Assembly: GCA_031472005.1 (NCBI GenBank)
Contig: PZJY01000001.1
Location: 3,658,001-3,722,000 of the forward strand
Reading direction: 5' to 3'
DNA length: 64,000 bases
Source of the DNA: Tetracladium setigerum
Taxonomy: Eukaryota; Ascomycota; Leotiomycetes; Helotiales
Of the stretch, positions 24,803 through 38,025 are shown in pieces (the stretch's first letter is position 1; the number at the start of each line of letters is the position of its first letter). A program made the translations under genes and the position numbers. Below the pieces are notes generated by a model that was given only the letters and a program-made list of their open reading frames with translations, was not told the origin of the DNA and ran no database searches.

Positions 24803-25599
24803 CTACAACAACCCCAAGCCCACCACCCCAGCAGCGATCAACACCCCACTCCACCACTGCACCTCCCTCCTCCCACCATCACTACTAGCAGTGACGCCCG
24901 ACTCCACGGTATCCGTCTGCTTCCCCTCTACCAAAGGAAACACATTCTCCTTGAAATACCTCGTATCCCCATTCGCACCCATGACATTTCCAGCGGGCCA
25001 ATACTCACAAACTACCAGCCAGCCCTGCCTATCGCAGTTCGTCCGGCCACAGCCAACGCTGGTCGTGTTTCGCCATACGAGTTGAGTGAAGTGGCCGGTT
25101 TCGCTGCTGAAGCCGGGCTTGTTGTAGTTGTATTTTACACGCTCCGAGGCTACCCAGGCGTCGACATTGGCCGTAGCGTTGGGGTAGCCAATTGCTAGAT
25201 TTTCGCCGGTTGGACCGCCCTGTTTGGGGTGTTAGTATTTATATTCTCTTATTCTTTAAAAAGATTCATAAATCCAAAGACAGAAGAAGAGTTAGGGTCC
25301 TAGAGTAAATGGAAACCGGGGAGACAAACACTATGTTCAAATTCACACCCCTCACTCCAGTCCGCCGCCACCTTTGCCAAGGTATCATTCCAAGTCAAGT
25401 CGCTCGCGTTGTGTGCTTTGCGATAGAAATTGTGAGCGACCATCATATGGTCTTTGTAGACCGAATCGCTGGTGTATGAGAGACTTGTTTGTTGTGGTGC
25501 TGAGACGATCACGGTTGATGTTGAGTCTGCAGCGTGGGTGAGGAGGGGAAGAAGGGCGAGGGAGAGGACAGTGGTGGGTTTTGTGAGTGAGAGTAACAT
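24803..25599 (-). CDS. secreted CAP-domain (SCP/PR-1/Pry-like) protein, probably GPI-anchored
   Basis: Two exons (25330-25599, 24803-25219) encode 228 residues. A signal peptide (LSLALLPLLTHAA) precedes a full CAP domain: HNFYRKAHNASDLTWND, ADWSEGCEFEHS, GENLAIGY, HFTQLVWRNTTSVGCGR and WLVVCEYWPAGNV. The conserved His/Glu cavity residues (HN..R..H, FEHS, H-F-T-Q) are present. A hydrophilic spacer and a hydrophobic C-terminal tail (VLIAAGVVGLGLL) suggest a GPI anchor. Fungal CAP proteins bind and export sterols and related lipids and several are secreted effectors. The intron removed (25220-25329) joins HS to GGPTGEN exactly as the family expects. Confidence 0.9.
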
Positions 25600-26699
25600 C
25601 TTTGGTATGTTATGTTTGATTCAGACTTGTTAGATAAAGTTATGTATTGGTCGAGGTTTGAGAGTTGCAATACGAAGACGAAAAAGCACAGTCTGTACGA
25701 GATATGTCGAGAACAAAGAATGCAGAGAGAGCCTTCCTTCCTTCTAGCCTCCTCGTTGTATATATCAAAAAGCAACTACTTACTGTCCACCGCCGAGCTA
25801 CCCCACAACTTACAACTTGTCATCTTCACAGTTCACAACCTTGATTATTCCAGCCGAAAGTAGAAAACATACATAACGACGCATCATCCAACGAGGCAGT
25901 GCCAGCCCTGTACATTCCTCACATGATGGCTGGAAATGATGGCCTCAAATGGCCTCGAATACGTTTCGTTTCTTGCTTTGAGATGTGGAGGCCTTCGGTT
26001 GGCTGTTGGATGACGTTGTTTTGCTTCGTGTGACAGGGGTTGTTTTTGGGTTGGTATTGTCCTGACATCTAGCTTGGCTGATTGCCGTTGTGGCCTTGGC
26101 TGGCAAGGCAAGGCGACGGACACCGTTATGGCTTTGGGAATTTGGATGGGATGAGACAATGCAGGGTTTCTATGAACTTTACAAGGTGCTTAGAAGTTAG
26201 GAATAGGGATTGTTTCGAGATATTGTTGGAAAGAGAGAGGAATAGCATTTACGAGCAATATTACCTGCCAAGGATTTCAAACATGTAAGATCTTAGTCCA
26301 CGGCGAGAGAGAGAGAAATAGAGAAAACACACAGACGGCAAAATCTAGGTATGCATTGTAATGGTAGCTCTGTTTGAATTCTCTCTACCCACAAGCAAAG
26401 ATGAGAGAGATAAAGATGCCAAAGGAAAAAGCGAAAGTTTAGATATCCGATCGATCGTACAAGCCATGATCTCACTGCCCCGTCCTCAATCATTTTGCTA
26501 CCCCCTTCCCTCCCAGTCATTATCCCCGAATTTTCAATATCACGTGTGTATGGCAATTGCTTGTCTCTTTTTCCCATTTCCACGCCCCCAAAAACATCCC
26601 AAACACGCCTTCGCTATGCTAACTAATTGTACTGCCCTATTGCAGTCTTGGTGAAGTCAATTTGTTGATTGGTTAGAGCAACTTCCCCTCTGCGATCAT
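25600..26699. other. intergenic, no gene seen
   Basis: Divergent from no gene: it separates the CAP promoter from the 3' end of the trehalose gene. Short frames on both strands lack any feature. The final part should be the 3' UTR of the trehalose gene. Confidence 0.5.
25756..25764 (-). promoter_or_regulatory. possible TATA element of the CAP gene
   Basis: TATATACAA-type sequence on the minus strand lies about 160 bases upstream of the ATG at 25599. It is the only TATA-like sequence in the proximal region. Confidence 0.35.
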
Positions 26700-29600
26700 T
26701 TAGCGACCGGAGGAGGAGAGTTGACTGAGTCGTTGCAATGCAGTAAGGACACCTGAGATCTTTGTTAGATAGGTTGATAGGGTATGTTACTGATGGAGAG
26801 ACTTACCAGTGACACCTTGCGTAAGGGTGTAGCGGGCTTGTGTATTGCGTGCAGCAACGCTAATGGTCGAGACACTCTGCACAGTCTTCTTCTCGTGAAG
26901 ATCATTTGCCCATTGGAAGACAACCTCATCATCTCGTCCATCACCAGCAACCATCAAGAAGTCAATGGGCGTGGAATCTGATTCTTGAAGACCTTCGAAG
27001 ATCTTGGCCGATGCCGTGCCCTTTGACCAATCGATTGGCTCGACGATGACAGCACCTGTAAGGTTTGTTAGAGACTGAAATAAAGTGGGAGGAAAAATAG
27101 TTCTTACCATCAACTGGAAAAGCCCTCACTCTCTGGCTCGCACATGCTTCATTGATGTGGCTCGCAACGTCACCTGCTTGTCGCGCAGCGGTGACAGGGT
27201 CTTCGCAGTGCTTGTGATTGAACACAAGGCTGCAATGTCGGCTCTCGATCTTAGAACCAGGAGTGCGCTCTTGATAGTAGTTGAAGATGTACTCGACTGG
27301 ATCTTTCCATACTTGAGTGATATCCTCATCAGCTTCTTGGACCCAGTCCGAAGAACCAAAGTATTTGATGAAGCAACCATTTTCGGCGATCAATCCCAGG
27401 TTTGGAACTCGTTTGAACAAAGCATCGAGCTCTTCCGGTTGACGGCCAGACATGACATAGACGATGTTTCGAGAATCCAAAAGCAAATCATTGAGCGCAT
27501 CCAGAGTTCGTTGCGGGCTGGTGTAAATGATGTCGGTAGGTGAGCCGTAAGAAGCCAAAGTGCCCTCATAATCAAGGATAAAGAGTCGCTTCTTCGACTT
27601 CAGATACTTTTGGCCCAAGATGTTGATCGACAGACGTGGGACTGAAGAGTTATCACGTGAAGCCTGAGTATCGTAAACCGAGTCGAGCTTCTCCAAGAAT
27701 CTCGAGAACCAATGCTCAGCGGTGTGGTGCATGACAGCCTTGTACAAATTATCCCATCGAGTCTTTTTCTCCGTATCACTCATCTCCAAAGCAGTCTGGA
27801 TCGCATTCGCGCATTGCTTGTAATCCCAAGGATTGACCGAGAGTTCGTTGCCACCAAAGATGGACGTGCTGCCTGTAAATTCGCTCAAGATGAGGGATCC
27901 AAATTTATTGTGACCTTCAAATTTACCGTCTTGACAGAACAAATATTCGTGGCAGGTCAAATTCATGCCCTCTCTCTGACTTGAAATCATCAAAGCATCG
28001 GCGACGGTCAACAAGGCAAGATATTGTGGGTAGCTAATATCCTGCTTGAGGTAGACCAATGGTTGGTATGCAAGAGTGGCCCAGGAGGAATTGACACGAG
28101 TGACAATGTCAGAGACAGTCGCATCGAGCTCCGCCTGCTCGGTTGTCGACAAAGCAACTTGAATCATCACAACCTTTCCTCGCCATTGCGGATTCTTGTT
28201 CAAGAACAACTCGTACGCGAGAAGCTTTTGTCGAACACCACGAACGTGGTCGAGCTTGTCTCGAGCAACAATCAGCTTCTTGCCGCGATAACGCTCTTGC
28301 ATGATGGAAAGCCATTCACCAACATCGGTATCGACGCGGTTCAGATCGAGGGCAACGGGATCAATACCAATGGCAAGATTGAAAACATCCACGGAGCGAT
28401 CCTCTAGCTGCACACCATCATTGGTAGCCTCGACACACAGAATTCTGCTGCAAGTTTGGAGGAAGTGACGTGCGTACTCGTGGATTTGGAATCCGATCAG
28501 ATTTGCACCGAGCATACCCTCGAGCAGCTCTTTGCGTACGGCCAAGCAGCGGAAGACCTCTGAGGAGGGAAACGCGACGTGGAGGAAAAAACCAATCTTG
28601 GCATCTGGAAGCTTCTTGCGAACCATGGATGGAACCAACAACAGATGATAATCGTGGATCCAGACTACATCACCACGCTTCCAATTCTTGATGATCGTAT
28701 CTGCGAATGCTTGATTGACCTTCACATAGAAAACCCATGAGTGGTCTTCATATGCCTTGCTCTTTGGATTGTCTGGAATTTGGTAGTGGAAGACTGGCCA
28801 CAGGATTTGCTTGCAGTAGTGCGTATAATGGCCATCGAAGTCGCTGTCCTTGCAGAACACGGTCAATGAATCATATTCATTGGCAAGTCTGTCCTCGATA
28901 TCATGTTTGCGCTGTGTGCCCATCAAAGCATCGGTTGGCATGCCCAATGTACCAACGAATATGCGATCCTCCAATTTCCCTTCTCGGATAGCTGCCTGGA
29001 CAGCATTTCGAAGTCCTCCATTTCCTTGGTCTGCTGGGACAACCGTCCAGTCTGCTTCCGCGAAGACGCGATCAGAGGACTCGCTTCGGTCACCAAGTTG
29101 TGGTTGACGGATCCCGGCTCGTCCAAGAGCAGTTGCCTTGTCTACGGTCTGGTTATGCTTCAATATGTCTGCGGGAGGAGGAGAGCTTGCTCTTGATCGA
29201 GGCTGGGTCAAGTATCGGCCAGTGCCCCAGGCCGGCGAGTGCGGATCACTGGGCGCAGAATCGACTCGTTTTGGCAGATGGACGCGCAGTTCACTACTAT
29301 CGGGGAAGATATCGTCCGCTTCCTCGGCTTCTACTACCGGTGTATCGGGGGGCGTGATATCTTGGTCGCGGCCGCCATTGAACAGACTTGGTCTGCTGCT
29401 CAAGGGGGAGGCACAAGAGTCGTAGTTGAAGTATCAATTGTTGGAGCAGTAACAGCTTTTTTCGAGCGAGCCTGTCGACGAGCAAAGGTACCTTGTGCGG
29501 AAGAGGAACCGGTAGGAAGATTGAAGTTTATGGTGTTTGGGAGGAAGCTATTCAGTCAAATGTCAGCGTCAAACCTTCTGGTTGAGGCCTGCGAAACCCC

Positions 29601-29753
29601 GCATCACCACAAAACCGGGATCGCTGCAGCAGAACCTCCATGACGAATCGAGGGTTCATAATTCAATTCATCTGGAGCCTTGAAGCCAATCCCAATTGCA
29701 GATCAAAAGTAGGGACGGGAGTAAACCTACAGGGAAACCACGAAGACCGTCAT
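26700..29753 (-). CDS. trehalose-6-phosphate synthase complex subunit, Tsl1/Tps3-like (one-base frameshift)
   Basis: Four exons (29731-29753, 27108-29547, 26807-27055, 26700-26752) encode about 921 residues. The start MTVFVVSLFLPNTINFNLP is typical of the fungal regulatory subunits. A GT20 synthase domain includes DYHLLLVPSMVRKKLP and a DSDFDGHYTHYCKQILWPVF block. The C-terminal HAD phosphatase-like domain has DYEGTL in place of the catalytic DxD (DYDGT) and GDGRDDE as motif IV. The Glu substitution suggests a regulatory rather than catalytic phosphatase domain. It should act in the cytosolic trehalose synthase complex in stress response and carbon storage. Near residue 65 the frame breaks: GGGGG at 29404-29408 needs one more G to join TTTLVPPP to LSSRPSLF. 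The gene is otherwise perfect, so I take this as an under-called homopolymer. A splice using an AAG acceptor could also bypass it. Confidence 0.87.
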
Positions 29754-32700
29754 CTTGATAGATGGTTATCGCGTAACGTGGGATTACCTCGTGGAGTGGT
29801 GAGGAAAGTAGTTGAGTAGGGAAGATCGAAATTGCGCGATCATGGACTTCCTGGGGGCAATGTAGGGTTTGTGTTTGCCAATCTTGAAAAGAAGAGGTTT
29901 GCTTTTCTTTTCTGTCTGGAAAAAGTGGGTGGGCGCAGGTTGAATTGTCGTGGTCCAGATGACGATGATGCTATTTAGACTTTTCGAAAGATGGACTACA
30001 GACGTTGGACAAATTCGTCGAGCGTAAGACCAAAAAAAAGACGAAAAGGATTTTGAGGTGATTGTCAAGCTTGACAAAGATTGCTGGTGATAGTGGTGAT
30101 CCCCGACTTGAGTGGAAGGTGTAGGGAAGGACTACAAGTATGTGTTTGAAGTGTTTTGGTTGCACAGACGAAGGTCATATGGCAGAGTTTGAAGTTTGTT
30201 GACAGAAGCCTTTAGAGGGACTATCTTCGGGTCATCCAGAGATGTCACTTGCTTGCTCGAAATAATGAAGCAAGATTTCTTGCAGGAGCTTGCCATCCAT
30301 ACTTTATTCAGCTCTGGGACATCTATCGAGCGAGCTGCGCGCACAAATTTGGATACGTCAGGCACATGTGTGGTGGAGCTGCTCGACCAGGATTTTTAGC
30401 CATGGCAGAATCTCCCAAACATCCCTGGAGCTACAGGACGACTGTACAGTGCAGAGCCTGCCACCGGACGGAGCACGCTCTCCAGGCTCGAGACTGAAAA
30501 TGGATGTAACGGGCCCAGCAAAAGCCAAGAATCCTCAGAAGGGGGTGCTGCGTGTTTGCCTAGTGTATGAATCGACCTGTCGTTCTTGAGAGATGGCATC
30601 AAGCGTTCTGTGATGGCGAGAAAGGGAAATTCTGGCGAGGGGGCCAAATACTGATGCTGCCCAACGCAACAACACAGGAGACCGGGCTTATTCTTCCACC
30701 ACAAACTCAACGCTTTTTTCTTATTTTTTATCTGAGGGAATTAAATTGGTTGGAGTGCCAGGGAGAGAATGAAACACACACTCCTTCTCGTTCTCTTTTA
30801 TCCAGAGATTCCGAATCTACCAAGGAGCATGAGGACTGCCTTCGGAGAGTTCAGCCACATCTGACCTGGCCCTTGAGCGCACTGGGCCGGCTCGATCACA
30901 TTTCACCGCCCTGGTGGAGCTAAAATAATACGGTTCACGGGTGGTGAGGTATGCCTTGCAGCCAACGAGCAAGGGCACCGTAATAACATACTCCGTACAG
31001 TAGTCCAGGAATTGACTATTTGCTGGACTTCGACTTCTTACGAAGTAGTTAGTTACATTACGGCCGCACTCCCTTGCTATTACAGTACTTGGACCACACT
31101 TGCTATTCAGCCGCGCTAAAGGTCGGAGGAATGGAGATCATGACATCGGGAATATCTCGCAATCTTACTGGTCCTGTCCGCGAAGCGAGTAGTTCTCTAT
31201 CAAAATTCTCACACGAAAACAACCGCAAGTCTGTCCCAACCCACACCACCACAAACCACAAACCACAACCACAACCACCCGCCCACCTTGCCAACTCTAA
31301 CCCCTCAACAGAGCCAGTCACAGCCTTGACTTTGAACACGCGTTAGTTCCGACCTAACCATGTTGATGAAGGATGCGAACATCCATCTCCGGAACATCCA
31401 TCACGAAAGGACCGCCATGAATAATGAGCACGATTTCCGGTTACGGTGCACCGAATTCCGAGGCTATTATAATTGATATCAAATCAACCCACTCACTCAC
31501 TCACTCGCAAAACCAGCCTCCTCCAGAGAAGAAGCGCAGAAACCGGCCCTATTCCATCATGATTGCATTATTACCTATCTATCTTTCTCCCTCACACATT
31601 CACTGCTCAATTCCCTCACCCTGAGCCGATTGTTTCCGGACACTTCTTAATTGAGTGCTGGACTACTACTGGAGAGAGATGATTATCGATTATTGATTGC
31701 AACCCTCTCACTTGCCTTCCCCAGCTTTTCAAACCAATTCCCTGCGTCGATTCGGGAGTGAGGCTTAACCACACCTCGCGTTGTCGAACCCTCCAAGGCT
31801 TCAACCCCTCACTCTCCCACGAACCCTATTGATATCGCGCACCCACACAACGCAACGCCATTCCCGTTCCGTTGGCCTGTACGTTATAATTACATACGTA
31901 AACCTATGGCCGTTGCACTGCTCATATTAGCAAAAGGCCGTGAGGGCTGCTCACTCGCAGCTGGAGCTAGACCTGCCGACCTCTACGGTTGTGCACGGTA
32001 CAGTACAGTGCAGTGTGCAGGTGCAGGTGCATTACAGTACGTGGCTGTGTTACGATCTCGCTGGCGGCCCTCACATCTCTGGTCTTCCATGGCCCATTAT
32101 TATCACAGTATTACCCATTACCATAACCAAGGTATGTTCGGAATCATTCCCACGTATCACACCCTCGGAGAGAAGGGAGCAGTTCGAGAGATAGGGGATC
32201 CTCCAAGTGCCGTGTAACGTGATCTATCGTCACGCGAATGCGGTACGTGATCTAGCATGTGAGAATCTCTCTGACATGCGGAGCGGATCTGATGCCAATG
32301 GATCTGCCATGCTTACGCTAGGACTGGGAAGGATTGGAAAAGTCTGGGGGAAGGGAGAGCCCGTTTGGAAACGAGCTACGAAGATACAGTCCATACTCAG
32401 CTCCGGGTTGCGCACCGCCGTTCCAGACGTTTTTGAGCTTGGAAGGACCTACTTACCTGGTAATGCCTCATCAAATCTTCTTTGTTTGGAAGTTATCGCA
32501 GTAAGTCCCAAGCCTTATCTTTTCTGTAAAAAAAATTGATATAGCCGTTGAAATGTGGTGGGTATGGCAAAACAAAGGCGTCATTTGCGACCTCGAAGCA
32601 CCAACGTCAAGCATTCAGAGCTCAGTCCTCCCCTCGCCCTTTCTCATTTCATTATTTTCATATGCCGATGTGACGTTGGAAAAAATTCAGCTCAAGCATG

Positions 32701-33194
32701 AAAACGTGTTCATGTGTTTGTTGATGATCCATTAGTGATGGATGGCGCAAGTTGGTAGGTTGTACTGCTACGCTTGTGAACATCAACAAAGCTGACGTCG
32801 ATCAACTTGATGCCGGTGCATTATTGCCATTAAGTGCTAAGTTTGAGGGCAAGACAATATTATAATTGGAGCGCTATTTTTGTATTCCTTTGTAGGTGTC
32901 AGAGTTTCTGCAGGGGCGGGACATCAAATTATTGAAGAAGCAGAACTCTTATGGAGTGGCAAGTCGCCTTTTGGAGCAGCCTGATCCGATCACCTCCACT
33001 TCGATGTTATGGAATCGCTGATGGCACAAAGTTTGTTGGTCTAAGCTCTACATTTGAAGTATAGCAACGTCTAGATGATGAGATAATTGCTCGCTCGCTC
33101 CATAAGCAAGTGATGAGGTGCTAGTGCACATGATTGCAAGAGTCCATCTCACGTGACAGCGACGGGTCGTTATTCGCTTTGCTATCCATGCTTT
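29754..33194. other. 3.4-kb intergenic region, no gene supported
   Basis: No coding region is convincing. The stretch holds TACTCCGTA at 30989-30997, an AACCACA-rich tract at 31240-31290, a (CACT)n tract at about 31489-31505 and TACAGTAC/GTGCAG repeats at 31998-32042. Frames at 30567-30923, 31906-32217 and 32207-32539 have no motif or splice pattern. The left end is the trehalose promoter and the right end the 3' UTR of PCH2. Confidence 0.45.
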
Positions 33195-34942
33195 TCAGTT
33201 CGAGTCACCTGCGTTCAACAGAGTCAAGATGTTCCTCAGTACCTCCGGATCGTGGTCCTTCTCATCCACCGATTCGAGCACTCTCTCCTTCAAGGCTCTC
33301 GCTATGCAGGCTTTGCAATCTCCCTCCACTAAGACATCTCCATCCATTCTACTCCGTTTCTTTCTTGGAGCTCGTTCTGAATCCACATGCTGTCCAATGA
33401 AGCGGAACGCAGTGTCCAAGTCGCAATTATCCGCTCTCAAATATCTCAGCACAGCTGTCTCGGGCAGCATTGCCAATGATCTCCCACTCAGGTTTAGCTC
33501 TGACTCGTCTTCATAATGGACAGCCTGGATTCTTTCCAGAATCTGGAGCAACATGTATCCATAACTGTTTATATTTTGCCTGCGATCCATTGCTGCCTCG
33601 TCATAGCCAGGAAGGGTAACATTGGAGAGAACGATTTCACCATCTATCAGTTCCTGCAACCTTGATCGGAGGATCGCAAACTGAGCCCTTTCAGATGGAC
33701 TACCAATGGCTTTCTTCAGTGAGCAGCGATTCAGAAATGCAGAATCCAAATGCTCGAATAAATTCGTAGTCGAAAGCAAGAGCACATTGGAATACTCCTT
33801 TAGCCTGTCAATAGATGTCAACACAGCATTTGTCGCCCGTATCGAGTCTTGGGCTTCCTCCTGCCTATTGTTTTTCTCCCTTGAAGTCAGGATGCTCTCT
33901 GCCTCGTCGAGTAGCACAATGATAAACGTTTGCTTGTTCTCACACATTCTCATGACCTCTGTGAAGAATATCTCCACTAGTTGTGGGCTCTGGGCAAAAT
34001 AGTGGGACAGGAGATTTGCCGTCTTCACTTCCACAAGTTTCGTGTCTTTGTAGAATTCTCCAAGCCGGATTGATATCTTTTGAGCGAGCGCTCGGCATAA
34101 GGAGGTCTTCCCCGTTCCTGGAGATCCATGAAGCAGCATTACTGGATTCGACCTTCTGTGCATCGTCCTTTTGCCGGCGACAAGAACTGAGCGTATAAGT
34201 CTAATGTCACATATTCGTGGGTAAGGGCTTACGTTGATTCGAAATCATCCATATAAGATCATCCTTCAAATTACTTTCCTCCTCGTCGAAGATGAGTCTA
34301 CACATGCGATTAGCACAAATGGTTTGATTGACAAGCCTACTTTTGCTCACTCATTCCACAAATTCTCAAATCTTTGGTGGGGGAGGGAGGTGATATCTGC
34401 GCATTCTATTTCTCCTCTATCGTCGTCGTCATACTGTTCGTAGATGTGGACCTTGATCCGCATCCTGGTTGAGTCGAAACAAGTCGTGGGGATTACTGGA
34501 TCGGAAAATTCAACGATCTGGAGGGTTTCGATTTTTTCGATGACTTGTTGGTAGATGGGAACCAGAGCTCTCTGGGCGACTTGGATTGTAAGCGTTGATG
34601 ACCTAGCTTTTGTGCTGGCAAGATTGCGACTTTCTCAATTAACTCACCTTCCGCATTCTTTAAAATGTTCTCTCCAGGTTTGAAAGACAGATTCTGGTAG
34701 GTCAGCGACGCGGATAGTGTCATCTGAATATTCTTGCGCAACTGGTAGAAGTAAGCGAGGTGCAAACTACATTCAGAGCCAGGGAATGTTGGGCTGTACA
34801 GTACCTGAGCAATTTCTGCAGGATCGAGGCCATGAACTTCCTTACTAACTCGTCCTTCTATGAAAAAGGCCGGTCTCAATTTTTGCTTCTTTTTTGTCAT
34901 CGGGACCACCACTTTGCTCTCAGCGCTGGTGCGGTTCCGCAT
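33195..34942 (-). CDS. PCH2: Pch2/TRIP13 AAA+ ATPase
   Basis: Exons 34648-34942 (possibly split by an in-frame intron at 34694-34804), 34351-34579, 34233-34297 and 33195-34186 encode about 490-527 residues. The AAA+ module has Walker A HGSPGTGKTSLCRALAQ, Walker B IVLLDEAES, and sensor LLLSTTNLFEHLDSAFLNRC. The spacing and KISIRL after Walker A are diagnostic for Pch2/TRIP13. This hexameric ATPase remodels HORMA-domain proteins (Hop1, Mad2) and acts in the meiotic recombination checkpoint, chromosome axis and nucleolus. The first ATG in frame is 34942; GTGCCAGCT just before it follows a CAG and might be exon sequence from an upstream intron. The intron at 34580-34647 ends in AAG rather than CAG or TAG. 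It lies tail-to-head with no shared operon-like context. MSH4, another meiotic gene, lies 18 kb to the right. Confidence 0.9.
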
Positions 34943-35332
34943 AGCTGGCACCTGGAATGAATGTGCAGAGGTTGTGTAAACTTGAGAACAAGTTTCGAGG
35001 GTGGATAGAATAGTTATAAGATATGAAGTGAGGAAGCCGAATGCGAAAGATGAGATCGAGAGAGGCTACGCTACATTCGAGTCTCCCAGATCTTACTTAA
35101 TTAAACTGGCCAAGGATGTGAGTACAGGAGCAGAGGGAGAGGAAGCAATTGCAATCGAGACTGGTCAGGTGACCTGGTATCACGTGTTATTGCCCTTTAC
35201 GTCACTGTATGCCAAGATATTGAGTCTAGCCAGTTTCTGACGCGTTCGAGGTGGGACAAGGACGAGGACGAGCTGCTGTCATGCGAAGATGAGAAGCTTC
35301 TATATAACAACCTCAACGTTCGCGCTTCCACT
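34943..35332. other. divergent promoter region PCH2 / DUF221 channel
   Basis: About 390 bases shared by two divergent genes. A CTATATAAC stretch near 35299-35307 is a possible TATA element for the channel gene, 30 bases before its ATG. The frame at 35001-35240 has no support. Confidence 0.4.
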
Positions 35333-38025
35333 ATGAGTGAGTTAACGATGGCTGTCAAGGAGGAATGTCCGACATACGACCCTTCGGACCCTAAAAATTC
35401 GAGCAACGATGTCACTGTTCAACTCGTTCTCTCTCTTTCCCTTGGTGTTTCGGCTTTCCTGGTCTTCTGTGTATGTACTTGTCCAAGTCCACAACAAAAC
35501 CCTCCTCCCATAACCTAGAACAGAACTTTACTGATTTGATTACTGTACCAGCTTCTTCGTCCACGATGGAAGAGCTTATATGCCGCGCGCAAGAGACAAA
35601 TCGACAATGCCAACTCCCTTCCCGACCTCCCGGATAGCTTTTTTGGGTGGATGCCAGTATTATATAAGGTGACCGAGGAACAGGTTTTGCAATCAGCTGG
35701 TTTAGATGCCTACGTGGTGAGCTGGAGAATAAATTTTCATGCGCTGGAGCTTTTCTGACCATCAAGCAGTTCCTTACCTTCTTCAAAATGTCCATGAAGC
35801 TTTTCGCAGTTATATTCTTGCTAGCCGCTATCATCTTGGCACCCATCAATATGCATTTCGCTACAAAGAACGATGACAAGACGGCTTTTACCGCACGATT
35901 TCGATTGAAGAACTGGGGACTGCATACAAGGGGGGAGGATGATTCATTTTCGGCCATGGGCGACGGGGACAAGCTTGGCAGCCTAAATTTGAGCTATCTC
36001 TGGGCATATCTTGCGTTTACCTACATCTTTAGCGGAATTGTCTTTTACTTCATGACTACGGAGACTCGATCCGTCATCAAGATCCGACAAGATTATCTTG
36101 GAAGCCAATCCACGATCACCGATCGCACGATCCGACTCTCTGGGATCCCGACATCCTTGAGGTCCGAGAAGAAAATCAAGGAATTCCTCGAGAATCTTGA
36201 AATAGGCAAAGTGGAAAGCGTTACGATTTGCAGGAACTGGAAAGCACTGGATGATTTGATGTACAAGCGAGCATATCTACTACGAAAACTAGAAGAGTCA
36301 TGGGCTGTCCATCTGGCCAGAGACAAACCAGCAAGGTTGCATTCACTGCTTTACCAACAACGAGCGAAGATCAGACGGAAGAACCTGATACCACAGAAGG
36401 CAACATGCTCCTGGGGAGCAGCCACGTCACGCCGTATGAAAAACCCCGCCCGACAACGCGGGTGTGGTATGGATTTCTGAGCCTACAAAACAGGAAAGTC
36501 GATGCGATCGACTATTACGAGGAGAAGGTGCGAAAACTGGACGACCAAATAATTGCCGCACGGAAAAAGGAGTATACACCAACACCGCTTGCGTTTGTTA
36601 CTATGGATTCAATCCCGGCATGTCAAATGGCCGTCCAGGCCTTGCTAGACCCCTCCCCACAACAATTACTCGCGAAGCTAGCACCGGCCCCAAGTGACAT
36701 TGTATGGGCCAATACATACATCCCTCGATCGAGACGAATGGTGCGACAATGGGTTATCACAATTTTTATCATTGCTCTAACGATTATCTGGTTTATTCCT
36801 GTGGTACCTTTGGCTGGACTACTAGATCTCTGCTCGATCAAACAAGTGTGGCCGCAGCTATCGAACTTTCTGACCAAACACGATATCCTCAAGGCTCTGG
36901 TTCAGACCGGTCTTCCTACCTTGATTGTGTCATTGCTGAACATCGCCGTGCCTTTTCTGTACGACTACCTGTCCAATTTGCAGGGCATGATATCACAAGG
37001 AGATGTTGAGCTTTCGGTCATTTCGAAGAACTTCTTTTTTACATTCTTCAATGTATTCCTGGTCTTCACACTTTTTGGCGCAGCTAGTAAATTCTGGCCG
37101 ACACTACAAGAGTCTTGGAAAGACAACACGAAGATCGCATACCAATTGGCCAAAGCTGTCCAGGACCTCACCGTATTTTACACCAATTTCATCCTCCTTC
37201 AGGGCGTTGGTCTTTTACCATTTCGACTTCTGGAGTTTGGCAGTGTTGCCCTTTATCCGATTATGCGCCTGGGTGCCAAAACACCTCGAGATTACGCTGA
37301 GCTCGTTCAGCCACCCGTTTTCAGCTATGGTTTCTATCTACCATCTGCTATTCTTGTGTTCATTCTTTCCCTGGTTTACAGCGTTCTACCAAATGGATAC
37401 CAAGCTCTTTTCTTTGGACTTGTTTATTTCGTCTTCGGATACTACACTTACAAGTACCAATTGCTCTATGCGATGGAGAATTCCCAACACTCAACTGGGG
37501 AGCTTGGTCCATGATATGCTACCGTTTGATGATTGGATTGGGCACGTTTCAAGTCGTGATGGCTGCTGTGCTAGCTCTAAAATCATACTTTGTGGCAGCT
37601 GGTCTCGTTGTGCCCCTGATAGGGTTCACAGTTTGGTATAGCTACTTCTTTGGACGAACCTACGATCCACTGATGAAGTACATTGCCCTTCGAAGTATTC
37701 AACGTGATGACATATTATCGCCAGCGCCCAACTTTGAGCGACCAACCCGGCCACGCCGGGAAAGTAGGACTGTCGACGAAGATCGTGAGCAGGGCTTGAT
37801 ATTCATAAATCCAAGTCTTGTCATACCGTAAGCCCATTCTGGCCTGCATGTATTAACAATTTGTTTGCTGACCATAGTAGATTGGAGAAGCCTCTGATTG
37901 ATAGAGAGTCGGACGAAAATGGCGAGATTCCATCAACCGATTTAGAGCGCGAGCAAAGCGCAAGCAGTTCAGTCAGCCTTGGTGATACTCATATCTGGCG
38001 GGACAATGGCGACGCGAATGTATAA
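35333..38025 (+). CDS. CSC1/RSN1-type DUF221 membrane channel (two one-base frameshifts)
   Basis: Exons 35333-35470, 35552-35716, 35770-37827 and 37881-38025 encode about 835 residues. Domains in order: three N-terminal TM segments (RSN1_TM), a cytosolic domain with RLSGIPTSLR and RNWKALDDLMYKRAYLLRKLEE (PHM7_cyt), then the seven-helix DUF221 core ending near FGRTYDP. The family comprises the OSCA/TMEM63 calcium-permeable osmo- or mechanosensitive channels; location is plasma or Golgi membrane. Two single bases are missing. AAA at 36325-36327 needs one more A (joins HLARDK to TSKVAFTALP). GGGG at 37497-37500 needs one more G (joins QHSTG to GAWSMICYRL). With both restored the exon total is a multiple of three. 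Everything else is conserved, so these are probably assembly errors. Confidence 0.88.
36325..36327 (+). other. missing base in AAA run, DUF221 channel
   Basis: Frame passes from the upstream to the downstream conserved reading frame only with one extra A here. No intron fits. Confidence 0.8.
37497..37500 (+). other. missing base in GGGG run, DUF221 channel
   Basis: One more G restores the universally conserved junction before SMICYRL. No intron fits, and the preceding frame stops four codons later. Confidence 0.85.

Noticed and set aside
29239..29643. 134-codon plus-strand frame over the trehalose gene
   Set aside because: Antisense shadow of the N-terminal exon. The minus strand has the conserved protein.
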